Of a stretch of DNA of 64,000 bases, positions 12,331 through 22,231 are shown piece by piece. The notes beneath the pieces are model-generated. The model searched no databases and was not told the DNA's origin. It worked only from the letters and a program-made list of their open reading frames with translations. Every line of letters starts with the position of its first letter. The stretch's first letter is position 1. The stretch spans positions 910,665,009 through 910,729,008 of the forward strand of contig NC_081414.1 of the NCBI RefSeq assembly GCF_030272615.1. The letters run 5' to 3'. This DNA is from Cryptomeria japonica. Its lineage: Eukaryota > Streptophyta > Pinopsida > Cupressales > Cupressaceae. The position numbers and the translations under genes are program-made.

Positions 12331-13248
12331 GTGTCGATAAATGTGACAATAAGAGCTCAGAAATATGTCTTGAAGGGGAACACATCAACATCAACAACTC
12401 TCCCCATGACTCAATATAACTTGGTCGACCAACTGCGAAGAACACCCGCTCATATATCTATACTTGAGTTGCCCAAACTTTCACCAAAACACAAGGATAT
12501 CTTGGAGAAAGCTCTTGTCAAAACAACTATTCCAAATGATTTGGATATTGATCGATTCCAATCCATGGTGGCCCATATGACGGTGCCACACAACATATCT
12601 TTTTCTGAACATGATGATGTCTCTTTTAATCATATGCATTACACCCGATTATGTATCGAGGTCTTATTCTATAAACATCGGGTAAAAAGAGTATTAATAG
12701 ATGGAGGAGTTGGTCTCAATGTATGTACTCTAAATCTTATCTGTGCATTGGGCTTCCTTGAGCAAGCTATTGATCCCAAAAAAAAAATCACTATCAAAGC
12801 CTATGATGATGAAGAAAGATCATCCGAAGGAACTGTGATACTACCTATTCAGGTAGGTCCTATACAAAGAGACACCATGTGTCAAGTCTTGGACATAGAC
12901 TTGACATACAATATACTATTGGGCCATCCATGGATCCATGAAATGCAAGTGGTACCTTCCATGTACCATCAATGTCTCAAGTTCCCCTACAATGGACAGG
13001 AAATTTCAATATCTACAGATACTAACCCTTTTCAGTACTGCAATGCTATGGGGGAAGCTCAAGATGGCCTAGTTCCACACAACAGGGAGGCCCAATCTTC
13101 CTCATCATTCAACCATCAAGAAGAACTCAAGTCCCTATCCATGAACTTCAAGCAAAATATGAAAATAAAGGACCAAGGCATGGGGGAGTACTCTTTTGAA
13201 CCCTTATGTCTATATAAGCTGCCAACTTCACCAAAGTCTTATGGGTAA
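12331..13248 (+). pseudogene. E1 aspartic protease region of pol
   Basis: An open frame of 305 residues. The catalytic-loop motif is LIDGGVGLNVC, with Asp 124 (12700-12702) in the place of the usual D-T/S-G. The flap and C-terminal half (VLPIQVGP, YNILLGHPWIHEM) match the retropepsin-like domain of plant Tat-type elements and align with E4 at 62616-63212 (LIDNGVGLNIC). The protease matures Gag-Pol. The frame itself is open, but it has lost continuity with gag and RT. Both elements have Gly or Asn at the second motif position, so this may be a feature of the family rather than damage. Confidence 0.8.
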
Positions 13249-13429
13249 CCTTCCACATCAAGGAATCAGCTAGCACAACCCATCACAAATTTTGATGGTA
13301 AATTTATCCAAATGGGCACACTGGCTGAAGAATCTAAAGATAAAGACATCCTTAGCTGGCTATACAAGGATGAGGAAGAAATCAGAGCTGCTACCCTAGA
13401 AGTAGCCATACCAACAAAATAGTATGGAA

Positions 13430-13600
13430 ATGGGTTCTAGATCATGCAAAAAATGGGATACAAAGGAAAAGGACCTATTGGAAAGCATGAAGAAGGCATC
13501 ATAGAACCCATAAAACCTCATTCACAATTTACAAAAGACAAAATAGGACTTGGGTATAAACAACATGTTTCGCCTATACAAAAGCAAAATCACCATCAAA
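13430..13600 (+). pseudogene. E1 G-patch-like segment
   Basis: Translation gives MGYKGKGPIGKHEEG followed by KIGLGY, the glycine pattern of the G-patch motif that sits between protease and RT in several plant Gypsy elements. E4 has the equivalent MGYDGQSALGPCKQG at 63383. A G-patch normally binds nucleic acid or RNA helicases. The upstream frame contains stops. Confidence 0.6.
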
Positions 13601-14513
13601 AACCTTAATGGAAAGAAAATAAAAAACATAATGAAGACTCATGGCAAGAAGCACTGAACCAAGAAGTATAAAAGACAAGGAAGGAGCAAAAACATGAAGA
13701 AAATGAGAGACGACAAGAAGAACTCACTATCCAAAGGGAGGAAGCTTCTTATAAGAAAGTACATCATGTACAAGAACCTGATCAAACCAAATCCAAGTCG
13801 CACACGAAGGAGATTGCTACTAAAAGAAAGGAAATGATGTATGAACAAATTCAAAGAGTATAAGAAAGCACCGATCCCAAATCAGAACAAGCTACTAACC
13901 TTGTGTTAATTGGTGATCTTTTCTCACCATACAACATACCTATCAGATTCAGTGAGGTAACCTGGGACAGTGACTCTGAAACCAATTCCAAATAGTATGA
14001 GTGGGATAGTTGTTCTAATGTTACAAAAGATATTTAGGTGGATACAATCCACGCATACACACCCATTTCTCATGAGGGACAAGGCTCAAGATCTCGACCA
14101 TTTGAATTTGGACGACAACATATCTATGAGGCTAGTGAGAACGAGCGATGACAATATGAACAAGGCAATGTTGAGGAGAGTACCATAGTAGACCTCGAGA
14201 ATATCATAGATCTCACTGATATCCTAAACAACTATAATGATGTCTCCATCATGGCACTTATAATAGTTGATCTTAACCTACCAAATGAATCCCTACTGCT
14301 CATATATCCTAACCTCATAGGCTAGGAAGAACCCGAACATCATGATATACCAATATTCCCAAATGATGAAACAATTGTCCATACCTGTGCTCGGTCAACT
14401 CGGAAACATGCTCCACTAAGGAACCGCATAACGATATTTACAATTAGGGGAGTGCCAAGTCTCTCAGTCGCAAAAATGAAATAAAAAATGGATCTAATGA
14501 TGAAAACTATTTA

Positions 14514-15700
14514 ATGGTAGTGTCAGATTGCAAAAATAAAAAAGTAAAAATAAAGGACGTATCTAAAGGTGAAAACCTTTTTGAGGCACCTAAAGATGGG
14601 AGACTTGACACTCATCCTAAACATTATAAGGAGAGATCACCAATCTTAATTGAGCCAACTCAATCAATAAATATCAACACTGGAGTGGCAGTCAAAACCA
14701 TACATCTAGTAGAATCATTCACAGAAAAAGAAAAACCAGATTTTGTCAAATTCTTCAAAGAGAAGAAAATCAATTTTGCTTGGTCTTATATTGACATGCT
14801 AGGGGTAGATCCAAATCTAATCATGCATCACTTGTCCATCGCTCTTAGAGCTAAACCTATCAAACATAAATTAAGAAAGATGGATCCACATGTGGCATTA
14901 TTAGTCAAAGCAGAACTGAAGAAGTTATTAGACGTCGGATTCATCTGACCTATAGACTATGCTGAATGGATCTCAAACATTGTACCAGTTTCTAAACCGG
15001 ATAAAAGCATAAGGATTTGTATAGACTTCAGAGCCCTCAATAAGGCATGTCTAAAAGATGACTTTCCTTTGCCAAGCATTGACACCATTGTTGATCTAAT
15101 AGTAGGGCATGCAATGCTATCTCGCATGGATGGCTTCTTTGGCTATAACCAAATCAAGATAGCTCTAGAGGATCAAGATAAAATTGCATTCACATGTCCA
15201 TGGGGAACATATTGTTCGAATGTCATGCCTTTTGGCTTGAAAAATGCTAGTGCAACTTATAAAAGAGCCATGACAACAATCTTTCATGACATGATGCATA
15301 CTTTCATGGAGGATTGTGTAGATGATTTGCTAGCTAAATCATTCACAAGAGCTAAACACCTCAACATCCTAGATAAAATCTTTCAATGATTGGGGCAATT
15401 CAATTTTAGATTAAACCCTAAGAAGTGTGTCTCCGGGGTCACATCCGACAAACTTTTGGGCTACATTGTATCAAAAAAGGGCATCAAAGTGGATCTAGCA
15501 AAGGTTCAAACTATCATGGAGATGCCACCTCCTAAAAACATTAGCCAGCTATGATCTTTACAAGGCAGGCTACAATCCATCAAATGATTCGTTGTTCAGT
15601 TAGCAGATAAATGTCTTCCTTTCAATCATCTACTTCATAAGAATATACCTTTCAGATGGGAAGACAAGTGTGCAAATGAGGTAGAAATGGGCCCTTGGAG
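14514..15700 (+). pseudogene. E1 reverse transcriptase, truncated pol
   Basis: One reading frame interrupted by nonsense codons, the first at 14946-14948 where related RTs read FIRPIDYAEW. Blocks in order: FVKFFKEKKINFAWS (14740), WISNIVPVSKPDKSIRIC (about 14970), FPLPSIDTIVDL (15065), CPWGTYCSNVMPFGLKNA (about 15195), MEDCVDDLLAKS (about 15308), FNFRLNPKKCVSGV and LLGYIVSKKGI. The catalytic YVDD has become CVDD. Homology ends after FRWEDKCANE near 15680, exactly where the connection to RNase H is expected. RNase H and integrase are absent before the 3' untranslated part, so pol has an internal deletion. Confidence 0.88.
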
Positions 15701-15830
15701 GCTTATATAGCCCATGCTAATGCAAGTGATTGTGATGCCTTGGTGGATGTGTGGGGCATGTATGCGCTATACCCACATATTCTTCACTCTATTTTTCCAT
15801 ATCCTTTTTAATAATTCTATCGAGTGATAA

Positions 15831-15895
15831 ATTTTTTTAAAAATTAAAAAATTAAAAAAATTAAAAAATTAAAAAAATTAAAAAAAATTATCCAA
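15831..15895 (+). repeat. TTAAAAA-type low-complexity run
   Basis: Repeated ATTAAAAAA units just downstream of the truncated pol. Confidence 0.8.
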
Positions 15896-16004
15896 AAAGA
15901 TCAACATTTTTTTCCAAAATGTCGCCATACTTCATGCCATCTCCTCAAAAAATGCAATTTTTCTCAATTAATCGCCCAAGGGGGCATATCATCATTATCA
16001 TCAG

Positions 16005-16115
16005 TTTCATATTGACATCGATTTCATATCGACATCTCATATCGAAATCAGTTTTTCATATCTAGGGCATCATATCGACAATTTTGGCAACAACATCATA
16101 TCGCAAAATTTTGAT
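16005..16115 (+). repeat. CATATCGACA direct repeats in E1 3' UTR
   Basis: Five or so copies of CATATCGACA or CATATCGAAA within about 110 bp, between the pol remnant and the polypurine tract. Confidence 0.7.
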
Positions 16116-16163
16116 GACAAATTGAGCGTTTTTCTTTAAATCAACATGTGGTCACACGTTAAC

Positions 16164-16179
16164 TCAAAGAGAGGCAAAA
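16164..16179 (+). other. E1 polypurine tract
   Basis: CAAAGAGAGGCAAAA directly abuts the TG of the 3' LTR, the position of plus-strand priming. Confidence 0.8.
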
Positions 16180-17690
16180 TGTAGACACCTAAAAGTTGCA
16201 CAACAAATTAAGTTAATTTTTATTCATTTAATTATCCTTAATTCTCCCAATTAATTAAATTAAGATTTGATTAATATCCTCTATTCTTCTATTTTTTACC
16301 ATTAATCAAATTAAAGGTTTGATTAATATTTCCCTTTCTCTATCTAAGCCATTTTTAATTAAATTCACATTTACTAAAAATCCCCCTCTAAGCCATTTTT
16401 AATTAAATTTACATTTAATTAAAATCCCCCTCTAAGCCATTTTTAACTAAATTTACATTTAATTAAAACCACCCACTTGCAAAATTAAAAATCACATTTA
16501 AATAAATCAATATTTATTTAAATCCTACAAATGCAAGTTGCAACCAAAATTAAAATAAATTAATTTTATTTTAATTAAATTATTTTCCCCCACCCACTTG
16601 CAAAATCCTACATCTCCCACTTGCCTCCTAAACGTCTTCTAGAGCCTTCTAGATTCTTCTAATCCTATCTTAATTAGCTTAATTCATCTCTTAAATATTT
16701 GCACATTTCTTAAGAGAAGTCACTTCTCAAAAATGCCTCAAAGTCTTTGAAATGCATTAAAGGCTTTATGTCCTCAACAAGTTAACCTTCAAAGTCTTCC
16801 TAACCATTAATGGTTAACTCAACCCTTCCCACTTGGTTAGAGACTTTCTCTCTAGCTTAACTCTCATCTAACCCAAGGGTCTCATCAAGTACTTATGGCT
16901 TTGACCCTAGTTATCCTATTAACCCTTGCACAAGAGTTTACTCCTTGGGTAAAAGCTTTATCCAATGGATAACTCTAACCTAACCTTAACCCTTACCTCC
17001 TAAGGTAATCATCATGTCTTCTCAGGCATTTAATGCCTCTTACATCTCCTCTCAAGCAACCTCTTATTGACAATTGTCACCATTTCATTGGTGAAAATTG
17101 TAAACATGGATTGATAACTTTCACTCCTAGCCCTTGTTGAGATTATTCAATCTCTACCCTCAATTGCCCTATTTTCCCTATAAATAGAGCTCTCATTCTT
17201 CATTTTCCATATATCAAGTCTTTTGTGCATCAAACTTATAGTCTCATTTCATCAAGCATTGTTAAACTCTCTTTAATAATAGTAATTAGATCATTTAGTT
17301 TTACATATCATGTTAGCTTCATCTATATGCTAGTTTAATGTCATTTTAATACCATTTTCATGCTAGTTTTAGCTTCATATCAATATCTTTCATCATATCA
17401 TTATCTAGTTTCATATCTAGATCATTCACTAGGATCATAGTTGTATCCATTTTGATCTTAGAATCATCACATATCCCTTGTTCTTTTGGTTTTCATCCTA
17501 TAGGTCAAGTTCTCTTCCAAGCTAAGAGCCACCTTGATTTGGAGGATCATTGGAGATAGAGAACAATGAGACACACCTAAGATATTTACTTCATTTGTTA
17601 TCCTAATGATTTTGATCTCTAGCATAATGTCCGATTGGTGTATTTGTGTTGTTTTCCTTTCTCATGCAGGTACCACAATCTGAGGATACA
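16180..17690 (+). repeat. E1 3' LTR
   Basis: 1,511 bp, TGTAGACACC...GGATACA. It retains the 83-bp block missing from the 5' LTR and lacks about 14 bp present in the 5' LTR near 6545. TATA box at 17178-17187. Confidence 0.93.
17178..17187 (+). promoter_or_regulatory. TATA box in E1 3' LTR
   Basis: CTATAAATAG, the counterpart of 6411-6420. Confidence 0.7.
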
Positions 17691-17695
17691 TTTTC
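17691..17695. repeat. E1 target-site duplication, right (TTTTC)
   Basis: Identical to 5494-5498. Confidence 0.9.
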
Positions 17696-18580
17696 AACAT
17701 GGGGGTAATGGGGGTGAATTTAAATAGAAACATAAGCCTAAAAATAACATCAATATCATAATAAACACTCATTATAACATCACTAACTTAAAACCTAAGA
17801 TAGTGAAAAAACTTCACCAAATATTTGTGATATGTGTCATGCACCTTGCAATCCTACTGTTTGAAATTATTTAATCAATTTTGCATTTATTTATTGTACC
17901 TACATATTCAGCATATATCTCTTGGAATGACATTATGTGCCACGTGTAGTCTAGATTTTGGCAATTGGAAGTCTTTCTTAGTAATGTGGAAGTGGCTAAA
18001 TATAACTAAGACAAATTGTAAGTTGTATAAGAGTTGTCATTATAGAAAGAGCATGATGAAATAGAGGGTTTAAAATCAATCTTGTAGTGTCAATATCTTC
18101 ACTGAATCTCCATTTTTTTGTCCACTTAGGCTATTTTCACCCCTAATTTATACCCAATCTAAGAAATCTATGTAAGGGTGTCTATTCCAAGTTTTACCAA
18201 AGTATTATCCTTCATATGTATATTTGGTCTAAAATTTTGCATAAGTCCTAAGTCTTCCTTATGTTCTATTAAGTGTCAAATTTCTAGATTTTCCCTTACC
18301 TTCATGCTAATCACACTTGCCCCACCATTATAATTGTATATATCTAAAATGACTAATGCATGTTTCATCTTGTGATGTCATAACCCTCTCACCAATTTTT
18401 TTCTAGATCTAGATATTCATTAAATAATTTCTTAGTTATTTAGTTAAGCTAATTTTTACTCTAATAATTAAATGATTTTTAGTTATTTCATTACTTCATT
18501 ATCCTTTTCTACCCATAATTTAAAAAAGTATTTTATTTTATTAATTTTCCTCTCATAATTAATTTTTTTTAATCAGCTAA
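17696..18580. other. No recognisable gene
   Basis: AT-rich sequence between E1 and Y. The one frame at 17834-18064 shows no motif I recognise. Confidence 0.6.
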
Positions 18581-18585
18581 CACTT
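18581..18585. repeat. Y target-site duplication, left (CACTT)
   Basis: CACTT, identical to 52454-52458 on the far side of the nest, 33.9 kb away. Confidence 0.88.
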
Positions 18586-20192
18586 TGATGAGGAGGTAAC
18601 AGACTGGAAGGATAACCTTGAACCAACCAACCTCTAAGGCTCACAATCTCAACCAAATCCCTACTTCCAAAGATCCTTACACAACACCGAGTCAAACAAT
18701 GGTTCAAAATACACTAAACAACACCTTGGAAGACTCAAAGGCTCTAATATGCCCACTTACAAACAACTAACACTCTCAAGTCTTGTGTGACTATACATAC
18801 CCTTGCATACATGAGTGGGCTACTACTAGGCTTTAGGGCTTTGAAAGGCCCACTTGACCAATTCCATACAACAACCCTTGGAGGGGTGTATTGACATCAC
18901 GTTAACATAAATGAAACAATATTTCATGGTTTAGATCCACCGGAACACCAATTTCAACTCACTTGCCCACAAACAGACCTAGTTGCAATTAGGCCTCCAT
19001 TTGAAGGAATCGAGTGATAACTTTTGACACCCTGAGGATCTAGCCCAACAAATTATATTTTTAGACACCCTTTTGGGAGTTCTCAACAATATTTCACTTT
19101 TTGATACCAGAATGACTTGGAGATATCCCAACCTATACTGCACTAACAGACCTAATAGGGCTATTAGGCCTAATTAACTGAACACCTTTCACAAAATTTC
19201 TTGGTTGTCCTAATTGGTGACCATCACTGACCATGAAATGTTATCTAAACCTCCAAAGTACCACTCAATTCTAGTGCTCTGCCACTCAATTCTCATGAAA
19301 TGTTATGTAAACCTCAAACCCCTTTCCAGTGCTCTGCCACTCAATTCTCATGCACTGAGCTCATCAAACCAGTCTGTCACATAGAGATGTCAGACCTAGG
19401 ATTAGTTCTCCATCCTCTTCACCCTGTTGTGTCCTCTTAATGGCTTTAGGAATTGACATATGATATAGTGTCCTATCATGTCCTATAATGGCAGAGTGTT
19501 ATGTTAAGGATTGATAGGCCAAAACCCATTATTGCAGTCAAACACTAGGGGTTTGAGGGTTTTAGGCTACCCAGTAGAGATTTGCTTGTAGAATGGGGTA
19601 GTGATAACTTCAAGACTTCACACCAAATTAAAAATAAAGGTAAAATGATCTAGTTTCAGGATCTATGTGAGGATCATTCTTTCCAATCAACCTTTAGTAT
19701 GCAATCAACAGAAATTAGACGGTTTTATGAGTTTCTAAAAGTTTTGATGCTTCGATTTCCTTTCCAAATCAACCAAAATCAACCCACTTACATCTTTCAA
19801 TTTTTGTGGTCCTTAAAGGTATCACAGCCAAATGAACACAACCTCCTCCAACCATTTTTCAAACTGATAGGACCGTTGGAGAATCGCAACTTACAAAAGT
19901 GCAAAATTGTCATGACAACAAATTGACAATATGACAATTTTTGCATTATTCAACCAACTTATACTCCTGACTATCATAGTCCCTCAAAATGATTACATTT
20001 GATTCTAAAACATCAAAAATGCTCTATAAGACCCTAGGTGACACTTTGACCCATACATGGACAAACTTGTCGCGTTCCTAGGACAGTGAATAATAAAAAA
20101 GGACCCATAGGGTCTTATTACATTCATTCTAGGCTAATAGAAGATCATCTTGTTCTTGGTTCATTCCTCCATAGGTAGGTGCTCTTGCACCA
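18586..20192 (-). repeat. Y 3' LTR
   Basis: 1,607 bp. Pairs with 50813-52453; about 18 differences in a 290-bp stretch compared by eye. It carries a local tandem duplication at about 19245-19350 (GCTCTGCCACTCAATTCTCA occurs twice) and lacks about 75 bp present in the other copy near 52200-52290. Confidence 0.9.
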
Positions 20193-20204
20193 TACTCCCC
20201 AGGT
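20193..20204 (-). other. Y polypurine tract
   Basis: ACCTGGGGAGTA on the minus strand, abutting the LTR start TGGTGCAAGAGC. It is also codons of the pol frame (LPGEYGA). Confidence 0.65.
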
Positions 20205-21057
20205 AAAATTTGTCTCAAGTCCTCTTAGAGACCAACTTTTGCAAATCACCACATATCTTCCTCTATCATCCATGTAGCTTCTAAGTCGGGAAGGTCTTTC
20301 TATTTAACCAAGTTCTCAAAATAGGTCGTGTGCCTTGTTTTCTTGGCTTCCATGCTATCCATAATGCACTCCATCTTAGGCGGCTCCTTAGGTGGTAAGT
20401 GCTTTATCCATTATTCACTTTCCTAAATAGATTCGCCTGCACTTTCTCTTGTAGTAGGACTCCTATACAATATTAGATCATAAACATTAAATATAGGTGA
20501 AATAACAATATCATCAGGGAGTTCAATTTTATAAGCATTAGGACCATATTTCTCCAAAATTTAACAAGGTACATTCCTTCTCATCATCAACTTGCTATGG
20601 ATTCCCTTGGGCAGCCTGTCCTTGCTAAGATGAATCATGACCATGTCACCCACTTTGTACTGCACATCTCTCCTTCTATAATCCACTCTTGCCTTAATCT
20701 TTTGACTGTTCTTGTGTAGGGTATCTCTGACTTGTTGGTGCACTTCTTTCATAGCCTCTGCAAATTCATTATCATGTCCACTCCTCTTGTCCAACCCCCA
20801 AACATCTCTCAATTCAAAACACCTCTTGGATGACTACCATACACAATTTAAAAAGGACTCACACTTGTACTTTTGTTTGTTGAGTCATTATAGGCATACT
20901 CTACCTAAGGTATCACCACATCCCAACTATTTCCATGCTCCTTTGTCAAGCATCAAAGAAGATTTCCAAATGACCTATTCACAACCTCAGTTTGGCCATC
21001 GATCTGTGGGTGAAAGGTTGAGCTAAAAGAAAAATTTGTACCCAACCTTTTCCACAA

Positions 21058-21062
21058 GGTTC
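21058..21062. repeat. X target-site duplication, left (GGTTC)
   Basis: GGTTC, inside the Y integrase, repeated at 47021-47025. Removing X and one copy restores continuity of the integrase homology. Confidence 0.9.
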
Positions 21063-21134
21063 TGTTATGCCTAGCATATCTGTTTCCCCATTAGTCTCCT
21101 TGAGTCGAAATGTGGACCCCCCCCCTTTTTTTTG

Positions 21135-21400
21135 GTTTTTACCTCAGAATTCTTGAGTCCTAGAGTTCTGAGGTCCTTGTTGTTCCAACCTTGGGACTCC
21201 GGAACTCCGGAGTCCCGAGGTCCTTGTTGTTCCGACCTCGAAACTCCGGAGTCCCAGAGCCCCGAGGTCTTGTTGTTGTTCTGACCTCGGAACTCCGAAT
21301 TCCTGAGGTCTTGGTTCTTTTTTTTTTGCCTTGGAACTCCAAAGTCCCGAGGTGGTTTTTGTTCTTGTACTTTTTGTCGACCCCGGAACCCTGGGGTCCC
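21135..21400 (+). repeat. GGAACTCCGGAGTCCCGAGG repeats upstream of the X TATA (copy A)
   Basis: About four imperfect units of 40-60 bp built on the near-palindrome GGAACTCCGGAGTCC with CCGAGGTC and TTGTTGTTC. Copy B has the same at 33500-33720. They lie in U3, so they could be an enhancer; no function is shown. Confidence 0.75.
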
Positions 21401-21440
21401 AAGATCATGTTTATGGCTTTCATACGGAAGGTTTTGAGAG

Positions 21441-21454
21441 GCTATATATAAGAG
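21441..21454 (+). promoter_or_regulatory. TATA box of X 5' LTR
   Basis: GCTATATATAAGAG, about 380 bp from the LTR start, conserved at 33773-33786 in copy B. Transcription would start near 21475, placing over 4 kb of this LTR in R/U5. Confidence 0.75.
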
Positions 21455-21571
21455 ATGATGGGCTTTTAGAGTTCATTTGTGTATTCAGAGCTTCTTCTCC
21501 CTAACCCCAAGTCGCGAACTTCCAAACCTCTGAGCTCTCTCTTGGCATTTTTTGGGTCTTCGATTCACCAG

Positions 21572-22217
21572 GTTGGTGAATTTTCTTCCCCTTGTGATGT
21601 TTTTCTAGGTTAGATTTATTTTTGGGTCTCCTCATGAGGTTTTTCTAGGTTAGATTTATTTTTCTCTTGTTGTTGTTTGTTTTTGCGTTTTGTTTTGGCA
21701 TGCCCTCATTTTCCTGCCCGAAACCCTAGAGTTCCCGATGGCCCCCATTTCCACCCTGGATCCCCGGAGTTCTAGGTGTCCATTCTTACCCCAGAACCCT
21801 GGATCCTCAGAGTTCCAAGTGTCCATTCCATTCCAACCCGGAACCCCAGATCCCAGGAGTCCTAGGTGTCCCTTCCATTCCACCTCGGAACCCCCGATCC
21901 CTGGAGTTCCGGGTGTCCATTTCATTCCACCACATAACCCCAGATCCCTAGAGTTTCGAGTTCCCTTTACATTCCACCCCGGAACCCCAGAGTTCTAGAT
22001 CACTCCATTCATTAACCTCGGAGTTCCGGATCACCCCATTCCATGAGCTCGGAACCCTGGAGTTCCAGGAGGTTTTTGTATAGACCTGACCTCAGAACCC
22101 CGGATCCCCAGAGTTCTGACCCTTCTCCCCTTGTGCCTAACCCAAGACCCCGAGCCCTAAACTAAATCAAAGTTTTTGCTTAATCTTGGATACTAAAGAT
22201 TTGTGTTTCACTTGCAG
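21572..22217 (+). other. Candidate 5' leader intron in X LTR (copy A)
   Basis: Donor ACCAG/GTTGGTGAA at 21571/21572 and acceptor TTTCACTTGCAG ending 22217, 14 bases before the long-frame ATG. Both sites are conserved in copy B (33904-34656). The intron would remove the GGAACCCC repeat block. Inferred from sequence only. Confidence 0.45.
21710..22130 (+). repeat. GGAACCCCAGATCCC tandem repeats (copy A)
   Basis: Imperfect units of roughly 45-55 bp, with cores CCATTCCACCCCGGAACCCC and AGATCCCTGGAGTTCC, repeated about eight times. The open frames across it are Pro-rich repeat translations and are not called as genes. Confidence 0.85.
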
Positions 22218-22231
22218 GTTCGAGTGGTTAG

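Larger units (their letters stand above)
5499..17690 (+). mobile_element. E1: Tat-like Gypsy LTR retrotransposon, complete ends, decayed interior
   Basis: A 12.2-kb element with two LTRs starting TGTAGACACC and ending CA, a perfect 5-bp target duplication, a tRNA-Lys-type primer-binding site and a purine-rich tract before the 3' LTR. Internal order is leader with short repeats, a small conserved ORF, gag, aspartic protease, a G-patch-like segment and reverse transcriptase. Coding homology stops after the RT connection region near 15690, and no RNase H or integrase follows, so about half of pol has been lost. A solo Copia LTR interrupts the leader. E1 shares organisation and protein sequence with E4. 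Lineage is judged from the RT block, the C-X2-H-X4-H gag motif and the G-patch, not from a tree. Confidence 0.92.
20129..21062 (-). pseudogene. Y integrase C-terminal half and chromodomain
   Basis: Continues the integrase from the X junction: LGTNFSFSS, then HPQIDGQTEVVNRSFGNLL with the catalytic Glu, then YAYNDSTN. The integrase C-terminal domain follows (KIKARVDYRRRDVQYKVGDMVMIHL at about 20610-20690, and YGPNAYKIELP). A chromodomain lies at about 20220-20385: YFENLVKxKDLPDLEATW, with the first Trp of VKWK changed to a stop. The frame runs past the polypurine tract and about 20 codons into the LTR, ending at TAG 20131-20129. Several other nonsense codons interrupt it. Confidence 0.85.

Noticed and set aside
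21191-21998. Pro/Ser-rich frames on both strands over the GC-rich X repeats (also 33543-34305)
   Set aside because: Open only because the repeats lack stops; they lie in U3 or in the candidate intron and differ in length between the two LTRs.
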